Shown: in pieces, positions 20,151 through 30,578 of the stretch
Layout: each line of letters opens with the position of its first letter
How positions within the stretch are numbered: position 1 is the first letter of the stretch
Source: JAGOMW01 sp964644075
GTDB taxonomy: Bacteria; Patescibacteriota; Gracilibacteria; BD1-5; UBA2023
Length of the DNA stretch: 64,000 bases
Direction of reading: 5' to 3'
Assembly: GCA_964644075.1 (NCBI GenBank)
Contig: CAZXUQ010000001.1
Location: 1 to 64,000, forward strand
Position numbers and translations under genes: made by a program
The notes under the pieces: model-generated
The model's input: only the letters and a program-made list of their open reading frames with translations
What the model was told of the DNA's origin: nothing
Database searches by the model: none

Positions 20151-21170
20151 CTAGCGCGGTAAACGAATACGGTATACATCTCCTGACGGATCGAGAAAAA
20201 AATGTTCCCCATCACGAAAGAAAAATCCTCGTATATTTCGTCATTTTTCTAGGAGGGATGAGCTTCCCGTCACCCGATCAACCAGGAACATAAGTGATTG
20301 TCCCGATGGAAATCAGGCAAGAGAAAGTTTTTTTTCATCACTCTGATCTATGTATCCTATACGGTAACGATCACTCATATCTATCATATCGGTAAATCGA
20401 GGATTTTCGATCCAGAGATCACTCTCGCGTTCATATACTCATCATGAAGTTCTGACGATCCAGTCTTCATCATATGAAGCAAAGAAAATATCCTCACCTG
20501 ATGGGAATGACACGCTCTTCTCTCCATCGAGAGAAGTGATAAACTTTGAAGTATCTTTTTTTTCGAAGATACAGCTCGATCGACTCTGATCAAGAAAAGC
20601 ACGCACAGGAACCCATGGGAGGGTCCAGAGCGGAGAAACAGTATCACTCGAAAGTTTCCCAACCATAATCTGATCGACGAGATTGCGGAGGACGAATATA
20701 CCTCATGATCCATCCTGTCATATGAGGTCATAGCGAGGTCAGAGACGTAAACTCATATCACTACGCAGAAGTTCTAAGTACGTAGGATCTTCATCGATGT
20801 GACCAGTACGCTCAAGCGATAGAGTCGGGGCGAACTGTGGATAGTATTTTTTTGTCTCCCCGAGACTGAGTGCGATATGATCCTCTATGAGAGCAGATCC
20901 ACTCGATGAAATCATGACATCATAGGAAAGCGGTGGTATCGGGGAAAATATACATGACCCACGGCACAGACTCTCATATTCGAAGATTTTATCAAAAAGA
21001 GGAAAATATTTGAATGAAAACTTCCCAGAGAGTTTCACTCGAAGCCCAGTATTTCCTTCGACAACAAAAGCAATACCCGAAACATTTCGAGAAAATAGGT
21101 ACCAATATATTGATCATGGTAGGCCTACGAGGACAAGGAGAAGGAGTATGGCAAAAATTTTTATACGCAT
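20151..21170 (-). CDS. hypothetical exported/anchored protein
   Basis: This 339-residue protein has an N-terminal signal anchor (MRIKIFAILLLLVLVGLPGSIYWYLF). The extracytoplasmic domain is beta-rich, with aromatic and Gly turns (SGKFSFKYFPLFDKIFEYES, GIFVLRNLVDQ, GKNIRGFFFRDGEHFFLDPSGDVYRIRLPR-like end). Repeated short strands suggest a beta-propeller, but no blade motif is certain. Two cysteines (CRGSC) are close together. The stop lies three bases before the tatD start. No family is recognised. Confidence 0.65.
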
Positions 21171-21210
21171 AAAATTTGCATTTGTACGCATTATAGAGAG
21201 AATTAACTCT

Positions 21211-21909
21211 ATGGAAAGACAAAATATCATAAAACTGTATCTTCAAGCTTTTAGAGAACCTGGAGCCATGCTCCCAATCTCTATAGATACCGATGGAGCC
21301 CTCGAAATCATCAGAGCAATATCCTGAGAGGCTGTGACAGATCTGTCCCTATGTAAAAGTGGTGAATTCCCAAATATTTTTCTCTACGAGAAAAATGAAG
21401 AGAAAAAATCCCTCTCTATCGAAGATATCCGCATATTTCTCGAACGTGTACACGAAAAACCATACGAATGAAGGACGCTCTCAATCATACGAGATGTGGA
21501 CCTCGCGAGCACTGAGGCTATGAATGCGCTCCTAAAAATCCTCGAAGAACCACCAGAACATAGTGCCATCATCCTCGTAACAGAAAAGCCGGAAAGCCTC
21601 ATAGATACAGTTCGATCACGTGTTATTATCGCAGAGAGTATTTATCGTGCATTACCGGTAACTACTGAGAAAAAAGAGGCAATTCGCCTATACTTCGGTG
21701 GTGATGTCACGCCCCTTATTTCCCTTCTTTACAGAGAGAAAATGGAGGATGAAGAAGCAATTTCCCTCCTCATGGAGTCAATACAGTATGCATCATGAGA
21801 GTTTTTGGAGAAAATAGAGCAGGCAATCGGAGAAATTTTTCATGTCAATGAAAGTTCTCGCAATATCCTCGATACAGTATTTCTCTCTCATGTACCCGGG
21901 AGGGCATAG
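21211..21909 (+). CDS. holB: DNA polymerase III delta-prime/gamma-like clamp-loader subunit (short)
   Basis: This 232-residue protein has the signature clamp-loader run STEAMNALLKILEEPPEHSAIILVTEKPESLIDTVRSRV, the sensor-1/SRC region (SRV here). The N-terminal part (MERQNIIKLYLQAF..) lacks a P-loop, as in delta-prime subunits, and the total is shorter than the usual ~330 residues, so the collar domain is reduced. It likely helps load the sliding clamp. The gene is divergent from 20151. The symbol reflects the best family match rather than proven orthology. Confidence 0.7.
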
Positions 21910-22075
21910 AAAGAAATCCTTTACTGTAAATAAAAATATAGGTATTTATACAATTTTTCTTGTATACAAAAATGTATCAGGAACATCTTTTCACGAAATC
22001 GCTAGCGAAAATAGATGACTTCTTTTGACGAGAGAGCGGTTTGTGCATATAGTCGATAGGTAATATCCTTTATAT

Positions 22076-22840
22076 ATGCCTACCGTGAAAAAGTCCCCGA
22101 AAAATACTCCCCTCCCTACAGTAAAAAAGGAGGTATTCTTCTCTGCAGAAGAGCGCCCAGGTACACTTATCATCGTCGAATGATCAGACGGATCAGGAAA
22201 GTCGACACAGCTCCTCATCGCTAAAAACCTCCTCGAATCAAATGGTTTTTTCTGTGTTCATAGCGTCTGGAACTCATCTATCAAGATCCATGAGATGCAA
22301 AAACAGCTGAAGAAAAAAGACCTTCATATGCCAGCAGCTGTGTTTGATATGGTATATGCCTCTGACTTTATCGAGCGCTATCTCACTGAGATGCGAGGAG
22401 CCCTCCGTGCTGGTATGGTAGTTCTTTGTGATCGTTATATGTACACAGCACTTGCCCGTGGATATGCTCGTGGGCTCAAGATGGAACATATGAAACCATT
22501 TTACGATGCATATTTCCCTGTTCCTGATATGGCATTTTACTTCCGTATCCCTGTAGAAGTCGCTGCTCAGCGTGCCATCGGTCGCAATCCACTCAAACAC
22601 TACGAAGCTGGTATGGATGTACGCTATAGTGATAACATCATCGAAAGTTTTAAAAGATTTCAAACAAAGGTGATCGAAGGATACGATATCCTCTCAGAGG
22701 AAAACGGTATCCATGTTATTGATGGTATTGCTCCAGTCTACAAGACTACTCCACTTTTCATCGAAAAGATTGCAGACTACTTTGAGCGAAAATACGATGT
22801 ACAACTCATGGGGATCCAGCGTCGAACAAAAACAAACTAA
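22076..22840 (+). CDS. tmk: thymidylate kinase-like protein (copy 1)
   Basis: This 254-residue P-loop nucleoside-monophosphate kinase phosphorylates dTMP to dTDP if it follows the family. After a ~25-residue N-terminal extension, Walker A is EGSDGSGKST (first motif Gly, residue 36, is UGA). The DRY-type motif LCDRYMYTALARGYARG and a LID-like RIPVEVAAQRAIGRNPLKHYEAGMD follow. A second homologous gene lies 29 bases downstream. Which of the two is the true dTMP kinase is unclear. UGA at the Walker glycine is strong evidence for the recoding. Confidence 0.85.
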
Positions 22841-22869
22841 TTCATAGCACTCTCTATTCACTACACTTT

Positions 22870-23643
22870 ATGCGTCCAAATATTTCTAATTGTCATGCTC
22901 TCCCTGGAACACTCATCACATTTGAGGGACCAGATGGATCAGGGAAATCTACTCAGATCCGCATGCTCAAAAAACTCCTCGAACGAGAAGGAAAAAAAGT
23001 AACTGTTTCATCGTGGAAAAATTGTCCGATTCTCGGAGATTTTCTCAAAGAAAACGAATCTCTCAAAAAATTTGATGAGCGTGTCCTCCCAGAAACGAAC
23101 TTGTTTCTCCAAGCTGCTGACCTCCTCTACCGTATCGAGCGGGAAGTTATACCAGCGATGAAAAAAGGACATACCGTCATTCTTGATCGGGGAATTCAGA
23201 CACTCATTGTCCGAGGACTGATGCTCGGGATGAGCGAATATCAGCTTCGTAGTGGGCTTCTTTGGTGGAGAAATACGATCTATCGAGAACTATTTGATAA
23301 CGCTATTACAATCGAGCTTTCGATTACTCTCGATGAATCTCTCGCTCGTCTCAAAAAGCGAGCCATGAAAGAAAATACAAGCCTCACAAAGGCAGAAAAA
23401 AAATCTGAATGAACGCTCCTTGGTCTTGATTTCATCAACTCCCTCGTCTACTCTCCAGAAGGAAAGAAGATGACCCGAAACGACAAACGTGTATTTATCA
23501 GAAAAACACAATCTGATATTATCGAAACATACAAAAAAGTATTTCGAGAAGAAAAAGGAAAGTGTGTCTCTGTCGATGGTGAAGGCACTCTCAAAGAAGT
23601 TGGATACAACCTCAAAAGAAAAATTGTTGACTCAATATTCTAA
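22870..23643 (+). CDS. thymidylate kinase-like protein (copy 2)
   Basis: This 257-residue paralog of the preceding gene has Walker A EGPDGSGKST, VILDRGIQTLIVRG in place of the usual DRY motif, and a LID region LARLKKRAMKENTS. It continues through UGA after KKSE to a C-terminal half (LLGLDFINSLVYSPEGKK). The DRY-to-DRG change and the low identity to copy 1 suggest a divergent substrate, perhaps another NMP or polyphosphate. It is followed six bases on by a clear terminator, so the two kinases probably form one transcription unit. Confidence 0.78.
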
Positions 23644-23648
23644 TCTAT

Positions 23649-23670
23649 CCCGCATTATGCGGGATTTTTT
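23649..23670 (+). terminator. intrinsic terminator
   Basis: A perfect 6-bp GC-rich stem CCCGCA/TGCGGG with loop TTA is followed by ATTTTTT, six bases after the second kinase gene. Confidence 0.85.
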
Positions 23671-23705
23671 ATTGCAGGAAGTGATTTTTCTCATATCATA
23701 GGTTC

Positions 23706-24722
23706 ATGGATAGTATATCAGCTCTCGAAAATTTTCTGACATATCTCCGCCTCCATAAGGGAAGGAGTCTCCGCACGCTCGAACAGTATGAATTCCATCT
23801 CTGGAGACTTTTTACATTTCTCGATAAAAACCTTCGAGAAGAGAAAGAAATACAAAAAAATCATAGAAAAATTTTTCTCTCTGACGATGAGGCTCATAGA
23901 GAGAAATACCGAGATATCAGAAGAGAGCTCAGAAAAAAATCACAACTCCAAGTCGAAGACATCAAAAAAAGTGATATCGATGAGTTTCGAATGGATCTAG
24001 CGAGAGACGCGCTCTCGGTCAAGAGCATTAATGCTCACATCATCACATTTCGGTCGTGGCTCAAGTACCTCAAAAAGGAGTGAATCCCCTGTCTCGACCC
24101 AACAGTACTCGATCTTATCAAAGCTCCTGAACGAGAAGTAACATTTCTGACAGATGATGAGATTGTTCGATTTTTCAGGTCTATAGATCAGAGTGATATC
24201 CAGTGAGTACGTGACTATGCCATATGCCAGTGTATCTACTCTACAGGGCTCCGTATATCAGAACTCACTGCTCTCGATATCCGCGATGTAAATCTCGAAA
24301 CCATGGAGTTCGCAGTACGCGGAAAGTGAAATAAAATCCGCGTTGTCTACCTGACAGAAATTGCTCGAGACGCGATCAGAGCGTATCTGGAATCTCGAAG
24401 TGATGACTTTGCTCCTCTTTTTATCAGACATAATTTTCGAGAAGAAAATATCAAATCGATCCATCTGGATAACGAAAATGTGCGCCTTTCTCGCTTTTTT
24501 ATAACAACTATGGTGAAAAATTATGGGGTGAAAGCGGGTATACTCAAAAATCTCCATGCCCATACACTCCGTCATAGTTTCGCGACAACACTCCTGACTA
24601 ATGGCGCAGATATCCGTATAATCCAGGAACTCCTCGGGCATGCATCGATCACGACCACGCAAGTCTATACTCATGTGACCAATCCGAAACTCAAAGAAGC
24701 TCATAAAAAATTTCATAAATAA
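23706..24722 (+). CDS. xerD: XerC/XerD-type tyrosine recombinase
   Basis: This 338-residue recombinase probably resolves chromosome dimers. An N-terminal SAM-like core-binding domain (LENFLTYLRLHKGRSLRTLEQYEFHLWRL, with a ~40-residue charged insertion) leads to the catalytic domain. That has CIYSTGLRISELTAL (catalytic Arg), HTLRHSFATTLLTNGADIRIIQELLGHAS (His, Arg and the second His), and TTTQVYTHV (nucleophile Tyr). UGA reads as Gly at KKEG, IQGVRD and GKGNK, the last being the Lys beta-hairpin. It heads an operon with HPr and recX. Its housekeeping length and context argue against a phage integrase. C versus D cannot be decided. Confidence 0.9.
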
Positions 24723-24732
24723 TTATAAATAT

Positions 24733-25053
24733 ATGCGAGAACTACTATCTCACAACCATCACGAAGATACAGTAACACCTACAAGTTGCTCTCTCCAGTT
24801 ATCCAATAGAAACATGCTCCATGCTCGCCCAAGTGCAAAAGTAACAAAAATTGCTCAAGCATTTCAGTCTCAGGTTTATATATCTTATGGAAATCGAAAA
24901 GCGGATGCTAAACAAGCTATGAATCTCATACTTTTATGAGTTACTCACTGATCAGAAATAAAAATTGAATGCGTGTGAATCGATGCAAACGAAGCAATAG
25001 AAGAACTAAAAGATTATTTTCAAAATAGATTTCCCCTAGAGGATGTAGTATAA
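24733..25053 (+). CDS. ptsH: HPr-like phosphocarrier protein
   Basis: This 106-residue protein has a ~15-residue N-terminal extension before an HPr fold. The active-site loop is MLHARPSAKV (His30, Arg32), and the later pattern LLGVTHGSEIKIECVGIDANEAIEEL is the canonical HPr ending, with three Gly from UGA. At the place of regulatory Ser46 of Firmicutes HPr there is Gln61 (DAKQAM), so HPr-kinase control is unlikely. No enzyme I or sugar permease is visible in the window. It lies 10 bases after the Xer gene and seven before recX. Confidence 0.8.
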
Positions 25054-25059
25054 ACACCT

Positions 25060-25638
25060 ATGAATATCCTTCTTCGCCTCGCGAACTACATAACCAGATA
25101 CGCCCCAAGCGAGAAAAAACTGAGCGAATATCTCAAAAAGAAAAAGTGGCAATGAGATATGGATGAGCTCTTTCATAGTCTCGGATACAGTGAGGATCTC
25201 ATGCTCGAGATGTGGATGTCGACATTTCTCGCACGATCAAGTAGCGAGAGAGAGATTACCATGAAACTCATCAAAAAATGATTCCCAAAAGAAAAAATAG
25301 AAAATCTCCGCGAATCCTATCATGATGCCATCCGATCTTGGCAAGACCATGTATGAATGATAACGTCCGAGAGAGATAAGCTCCTCGCGAGAGGAAAATC
25401 TCGTCAAGTAGCTCTCCTTACGCTCATAAAAAAATATCCCTACTTTCGTGACGAGATCTCAGAACTTCTCCTTGAGAAAGATGATAGCACTAACCTCAGA
25501 GGACTCATAAAAAAATATTGCCAAAAATATGATCCGTCCTCACAGGATGGAAAACAAAAAATCATACAGTCTCTCATAAGACGAGGCTTTCGTTATGCTG
25601 ATATTCGTGAACTTCTTTCTGGGGGTATAGCTAGATAA
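25060..25638 (+). CDS. recX: RecX-like regulator of RecA
   Basis: This 192-residue all-helical protein has the three-helix repeats of RecX: RYAPSEKKLSEYLKKKKWQ at the start, FLARSSSEREITMKLIKKGFPKEKI in the middle, and QKIIQSLIRRGFRYADIRELL at the end. RecX binds RecA filaments and inhibits strand exchange. UGA codes Gly at WQGDM, KKGFP and HVGM. The last eight bases overlap the end of convergent radA. The identification rests on repeat pattern and length. Confidence 0.65.
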
Positions 25639-26971
25639 TATCAGAAAGTTCTCCGACATTAGTAATCTTTCTTACGTCTGCTCATTTCGGGATTGGTCCA
25701 GTGTATTGAGCTGAGATGACGAGGTCAGTAAATCCGAGTTTTACTCCTTCAGAGATGCGCTTCTCGAGGAGAAAGACACTTCGGACAACACCAGTCAGGG
25801 AAACTTCTCCGAGAAACACCGTTTTTCCGAGAGATTTTCCTTTTTTCGAACTCATGATAGCTGCGACGGTAGCGAGATCAACTCATGGCTCAGAGAGACT
25901 TAACCCACGACCGACATTGGTATAAACATCATAACTCTCGAGTTTCGTGTCCGTAAACTTCGACATGACAGCAATGAGAAGTTCGAGTTTTCCCTGAGCA
26001 ACACCACGAGAGGATCTTTTTGGATAGCCAAACTTCGTATATGTCGAGAGTGCCTCGATCTCGATGAGGAGTGGACGATTTCCTTCGATCGTGAGAGAGA
26101 GTGCACTCCCAGGAAGCCGAGTTGTCACTTCATCGACAAACTCAAGTCCTGGATTAGGGAGATCAATGAGTCCGGTTGATTCCATTCGAAAAAGTCAAAC
26201 AGTGTCAGTTGGTCCAAATCGATTTTTGAGTGCTCGAAGAATACGATAATTCTCAGTACGAACTCACTCAAGGTAGAGTACGACATCGACAAGGTGTTCG
26301 AGAGATTTTGGTCCTCCGATAGATCCATCCTTGGTTACATGACCGATAAGAATTATCGATTTTCCGAGTGTTTTTGCAAGAGACATAAAGACCTCAGTCA
26401 TCGTACGAATTTGGCTTATACTCCCAGAAGTGCCATCGAGAGAGTCACTCCCGAGAACCGAAAGCGAGTCTATGATGATAATTTCGGCAGGATGAACCTT
26501 TATAGTAGATACGATATCGTCAAAATAACTCTCCGTGATAATCTCGATATTCTCACTCTCTACACCCAGTCTCTGTGCTCGTGCCGATATCTGTCATATA
26601 TGCTCTTCTCCTGAGACATAGAGAACCTTTATTCACTCTCATTTTTCTCACTTTCCGTTATTCGTATACCACTCAGTCATCTGGAGTGCAAGTGTTGATT
26701 TTCCTATGCCTGGCTCTCAGGAAAGGAGAATCAATGAGCCAGAAAGAAGTCCTCATCAAAGAACAGCATCGAGCTCTCAAGATTGACTCGTATATCGGAA
26801 AAATTCATGATCCCGGGATTTTTCGATCTTTTTACTATCGAGCACATTCCCACTTGTCTTCGCTTTTCATTTTTCCCCTTTTATCTCTTCGAGCGTGTTC
26901 CATTCACCACAGTGTGGACACTTTCCTGTCCATTTGAGGACTTGTGTATGACAATTTTTACACGAAAACAT
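25631..26971 (-). CDS. radA: DNA repair protein RadA/Sms
   Basis: This 446-residue branch-migration helicase acts in recombination. The zinc finger is Cys4, Cys7, Cys18, Cys21 (FSCKNC..KCPHCGEW). The RecA-like domain has LSGEPGIGKST (85-93, first Gly is UGA), IIIDSLSVL and the RadA-specific LKNRFG. The C-terminal Lon-like domain follows (GLSLSEPGVDLATVAAIMSS, FLGEVSLTGVVR). At least a dozen UGA codons fall on conserved glycines, including a GGG run encoded TGA-TGA-GGA. The length equals typical RadA. The gene upstream on the same strand (26988) ends outside it. Confidence 0.95.
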
Positions 26972-26987
26972 ACATTTTTAAAAACTA

Positions 26988-28418
26988 CTAAACAGTAGGT
27001 GGTGTTTTTTTCGTAGCTGGCTTTTTCTTAGCTGGAACCTTAAGCTTTGCAGGCATTTCAGCTTTTGCTACTTTAGTTGGCTTTTTCTTGGCAATCGCAG
27101 CCTTAGCCATGCGTTTTGCTTTTTCAAACTCATCTACCTCATCCTCGAGTTCTTCAACCTCATCTTCCAGTTCATGGATATGATCATCTCGCTTACGCAA
27201 GAGTCTCCACGCTATAAAAATCACAAGAAGTATAAGAAGAATAGCTCACCAATTCAGTCATTTATCGATATAGTTGTACTTCACATAGATATCTTTTTCA
27301 GTTTCAAAAGGTACAGCAAGATTATTTTCTCCACGGTATTCGAGGTAGATTTTTGCATGTATTTTCTTTGATTCGACAAAAATCTTGAGCTTCTCCCATG
27401 GAAGCAGATAGCGTGCATTGTCTTCTGTTTGTTTTGTATAATATTGCCCTGGGGAGAGAAACTTAATTATCGTCTTTCATGCTTCTATCGCCTCATAAGC
27501 AAATCCTTTCCATGTAACAGAAAAAATTCTGTCAGATCCTGGAAGAACATTTCCTCCTTCATCGTTAATAGGAAGATAATCAACGATAGATTCACCGAGA
27601 AACACTCACTCAGGGGAACGAATTGTTTCCTTTCCAATTTTTTTGAGCATACTTCCATCTTCATCATAGAGCTCGATACGTCCGACAGGGAGACTGTGTA
27701 TGTTACCATTATTGGTTACAGGGAGTGTAAAAATGACAGAAAAATCAGAGGTATCGACAAGTATCGGTGACTCAACACGAGGATCGAGTTCACGAGTGAT
27801 ACGTTTAAGCCATTTTTCCCATGTATTTGGATCTCTGAAGTTTGTAGGGAGATCGTTCTGATCGGGTGCACTTAATAGTGGTACATCGATCGCAATCTCT
27901 CAAACCTCAGTGTCATAGATCAGCTTTCCCGGAACATTAACCAGGAGGAGAACTCAAGCTCGACGTACCATCTTTACAGTATTTCCATTATCACTTGCTC
28001 ATTCTGGATTATTGAGAAATATAGCACCATAGTGACCTCCTGGAAGAGCATCTTTTGGTGGAGTGACAGAAAAATTAATCTTTCTCTCAGACTTTGCAGG
28101 AACAGTGAACCGAGTAACTCACTCGAATTTTATCCAACTCGCAAGACTTGTGCTATCTACTCCTGTTCCTACTATAGGTCGACACTTTGGTGTGCCAACC
28201 TTATCATCAGAAACACAGTCTTCAGCAGAAAGATAGATATTATAGGCTGTATCTGAATTATTATAAAAAGTAATTGTCTTGGTTATCGTTTTTCCCGTTC
28301 CGACAGTAAACTCGTGTCGTATAGGAGAAACTCCCATATCAATACGAGATCATTCACCGAGAGCAAAAATAGAGAGAGGAGCTAGCAAAAATAAGAAAAG
28401 AAATCGAGATACCTTCAT
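26988..28418 (-). CDS. DUF916/WxL-interacting-like anchored surface protein
   Basis: This 476-residue protein has a signal peptide (MKVSRFLFLFLLAPLSIFALGEG). An Ig-like domain follows (MGVSPIRHEFTVGTGKTITKTITFYNNSDTAYN) that resembles the first domain of DUF916/DUF3324 proteins. Further beta-rich domains lead to one transmembrane helix (about 391-409). The cytoplasmic tail has an acidic coiled coil (HELEDEVEELEDEVDEFEKA) and ends in a Lys/Ala/Pro-rich segment. Its place 115 bases downstream of a fibre-subunit-like gene suggests it binds or anchors such fibres. UGA is frequent. The family match is by domain pattern only. Confidence 0.65.
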
Positions 28419-28452
28419 AAGCACAAGAAAAAGTGAATAAATAGCTAATAGC

Positions 28453-28480
28453 ATGATATAAAAGGTCTCCTAAAATGCAA
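28453..28480 (-). promoter_or_regulatory. possible promoter of the DUF916-like gene
   Basis: On the minus strand TTGCAT, a 16-base spacer and TATCAT lie about 35 bases before the start codon, directly after the terminator of the upstream gene. Confidence 0.35.
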
Positions 28481-28505
28481 AAAAGCCTTCTCCAATAGAG
28501 AAGAC
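28479..28505 (-). terminator. intrinsic terminator of the fibre-like gene at 28533
   Basis: On the minus strand AGTCTTCTC-TATTG-GAGAAGGCT forms a 9-bp stem with one G-U pair, followed by TTTTT. Confidence 0.75.
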
Positions 28506-28532
28506 TTTTATTCTTTATAGATTATAATAATA

Positions 28533-29195
28533 CTAGAAATTTCCGCTTACTGTAATGACAACGACATCTCGGTAATCCCCTGCTGGAGTCTGCGCATTTG
28601 GCTGTGCGACGACAGAAAAAGTGATGTCATTGACACCAGTGAGTGGCTGGGGACGAGTACAGCTATAGACTGCATGGTTGGTAGTGTTGTTGTTGACTTC
28701 TGTATTGAGTGCTGCTGTCTGAGAGAATCCAGGAGCAGTAGAGTCTGTGGCTGCTGCTGATGATACGAATTTATAGCTATCTGCAAATCCATCTGCAGAA
28801 AGGCTGTTGATAACGATAGCACCAGAAGAGGTATTGGTCATACCAGCGTTCGTAGAACGTGCTGTTACTGAGGCTCCATTGATAGCATTTGTACCGATTT
28901 CGATACTGACTGAACCAGTAGAAGCTGCTGCACTGGAGAGGTTACCGAGAGCGATCGTACCAGATCCAGAAATCGTCATATTGAGTGTTGGGAGGATACG
29001 ACCTGTGACGACGATACCATTGATACTACCAGAGGCGCTTGATGAAGAAAATGAATCATTCCAATTGATAGGACTCGTAAGTCAGCCACTTCAGACAACA
29101 GTACCAGTACCAATTTGTGATGCAGAAACGAAGGAAGAGTTAATCAGAAGAGTAGTAATAGATACTCAGACTAGAATAGAACGAAGGAAGCGCAT
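28533..29195 (-). CDS. secreted fibre-subunit-like protein, paralog A
   Basis: This 220-residue protein has a signal peptide (MRFLRSILVGVSITTLLINSSFVSA) and a mature part almost free of charge, rich in Ser, Thr, Ala, Asn and Gly. The end QTPAGDYRDVVVITVSGNF resembles the last strand of spore-coat-U/pilus subunits (PAG-Y-D-V). It is strongly similar to the next gene (29321), with shared blocks LGNLSSAAASTGSV, IEIGTNA, NGASVTARSTN and NTEV(N/D)NNTTNH. No class III prepilin signal is seen, so export is probably by Sec. It likely forms surface fibres; the exact type is unknown. Confidence 0.7.
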
Positions 29196-29261
29196 ATTTG
29201 TATTGGTTATGAAATATTCGTAAAGTCATATTCGCACAAATAGAGAAATAAAGAAAATAAA

Positions 29262-29290
29262 ACAAAAAAAATCCCACCATTTCGGTAGGA
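29262..29290 (-). terminator. intrinsic terminator of the fibre-like gene at 29321
   Basis: The stem TCCTACC/GGTGGGA with loop GAAAT on the minus strand is followed by TTTTTTTTG. Confidence 0.75.
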
Positions 29291-29320
29291 CTTTTTTTTA
29301 AAAATATTTTTTATATATTT

Positions 29321-29992
29321 TTAGAAGTTTCCAGTGACTGTAAGGACAACCACGTCAGTATAGTCACCAGCTGGAGTTTCTATATTTGGCTGAGCCGAAA
29401 CACTAAATGAGAAGTCATCTACACCAGAGAGTTGCTGAGGTTTTGTTGATGTGTAGAGAACATGATTTGTTGTATTATTATCTACCTCAGTATTGAGAGT
29501 AGCTGTCTGAGAGAACGCTGCATAACTTGAGTCATCAGCTGCGACGATGGCAGAAAGAAACTTATAGCTATCAGTTACCTCATCAGCAGAAAGGTCATTG
29601 ATATATACAGAAGCATTTGATGTATTCTGGAGTCCACCATTTGTAGAACGTGCAGTAACAGAAGCCCCATTGACAGCGTTTGTACCGATTTCAATATTGA
29701 CTGAACCTGTAGAAGCAGCTGCACTTGAGAGATTTCCGAGATCAATGACGCCACTTCCAGCTACAGTCATATTAAGAACTGGGAGGACGCGTGCACGTAC
29801 CTGGAGACCGTTGATTGTACCAGTTGCTGTAGCATTTCCGAAGACATCTCACCATACTACAGGAGAAGAAAGTCCTCCACTACCAACTACAGTACCAGTA
29901 CCAATATTTGTCGCCGCAAACGACGATGCTGCTGTGACGATCATCCCGGCAGCGAGTACTCCAGAAAGGAGCTTTTTAGAAAGATTGTGCAT
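29321..29992 (-). CDS. secreted fibre-subunit-like protein, paralog B
   Basis: This 223-residue protein has a signal peptide (KKLLSGVLAAGMIVTAASSFAA). The same architecture as paralog A follows: TGTVVGSGGLSSPV near the N-terminus, the SSAAASTGSVNIEIGTNAVNGA block, and the end TPAGDYTDVVVLTVTGNF. It has its own near-consensus promoter and terminator, so it is probably expressed strongly and separately from paralog A. Few UGA codons occur (VVWGDV). Two paralogs with independent control could be major and minor subunits, or alternates. Confidence 0.72.
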
Positions 29993-30025
29993 ATGTGTAT
30001 TTGTTATGAAGTACAATGCTCAGGT

Positions 30026-30054
30026 ATATTAGCATAATTTTTTATGCTTGTCAA
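30026..30054 (-). promoter_or_regulatory. near-consensus promoter of fibre paralog B
   Basis: Minus strand TTGACA, a 17-base spacer and TAATAT lie about 33 bases before the start codon. It is the best sigma-70-type promoter in the window. Confidence 0.8.
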
Positions 30055-30197
30055 AAATATTACCAATTATTAATTAGTAAAATACACAATACCTTAAATT
30101 TCTTTTTATTTAAAAGAAAATGTATCTATTTTTTAGAAAAATTTACTAAAATTTATTTTTATACATATATATGTATAGTTGATTTATAAGGATTTTT

Positions 30198-30226
30198 TTG
30201 ACTCTAGAAAAAAAGTATGATATTAT
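30198..30226 (+). promoter_or_regulatory. promoter of the 71-residue gene
   Basis: TTGACT, a 17-base spacer and TATTAT lie 34 bases upstream of ATG 30261. Confidence 0.7.
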
Positions 30227-30260
30227 ATGAAGGTAGTTTACCAATAAATAATAAATACAT

Positions 30261-30476
30261 ATGTCTCAAGATAGTCACATAGGAGCACATGCAAGTGCCC
30301 TCCTTACTCTCAGAATGCGATCACTCGAGGCATACGGTATAGATCCCCAAGCACTCGTGCTCAGAGAGCTCCACCCACTCATGAAACAAGAGGATACTAC
30401 GCGATCTCTCGCAAAAGTATCGAAAGAGTCACGCGCACTGGCTATACAAAATGACCACGCACTCGCTCTCATCTAA
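30261..30476 (+). CDS. small soluble protein in its own transcription unit
   Basis: This 71-residue protein is helical and rich in Leu, Ala and Ser (SALLTLRMRSLEAYGIDPQ, RELHPLMKQ). It has no UGA codon, a good promoter and a strong terminator 24 bases after its stop. Monocistronic, well-framed and free of the reassigned codon, it looks like a highly expressed small protein. I recognise no family. Confidence 0.6.
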   Translation: MSQDSHIGAHASALLTLRMRSLEAYGIDPQALVLRELHPLMKQEDTTRSLAKVSKESRALAIQNDHALALI

Positions 30477-30499
30477 ACTAGATATACATCAGAATAGAA

Positions 30500-30527
30500 A
30501 AAATCAGGGAAACTCCCTGATTTTTTC
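30500..30527 (+). terminator. intrinsic terminator
   Basis: AATCAGGGA-AAC-TCCCTGATT is a perfect 9-bp stem followed by TTTTCTT. Confidence 0.85.
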
Positions 30528-30544
30528 TTGCATTTTACAGAAAA

Positions 30545-30573
30545 TTCCTATGATGTGTAGTATATCGTATAAT
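30545..30573 (+). promoter_or_regulatory. promoter with -10 box adjacent to the start codon
   Basis: TATAAT (30568-30573) is five bases before ATG 30579. The -35 (TTCCTA, 17-base spacer) is poor. A leaderless transcript is implied. Confidence 0.5.
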
Positions 30574-30578
30574 ATAGT

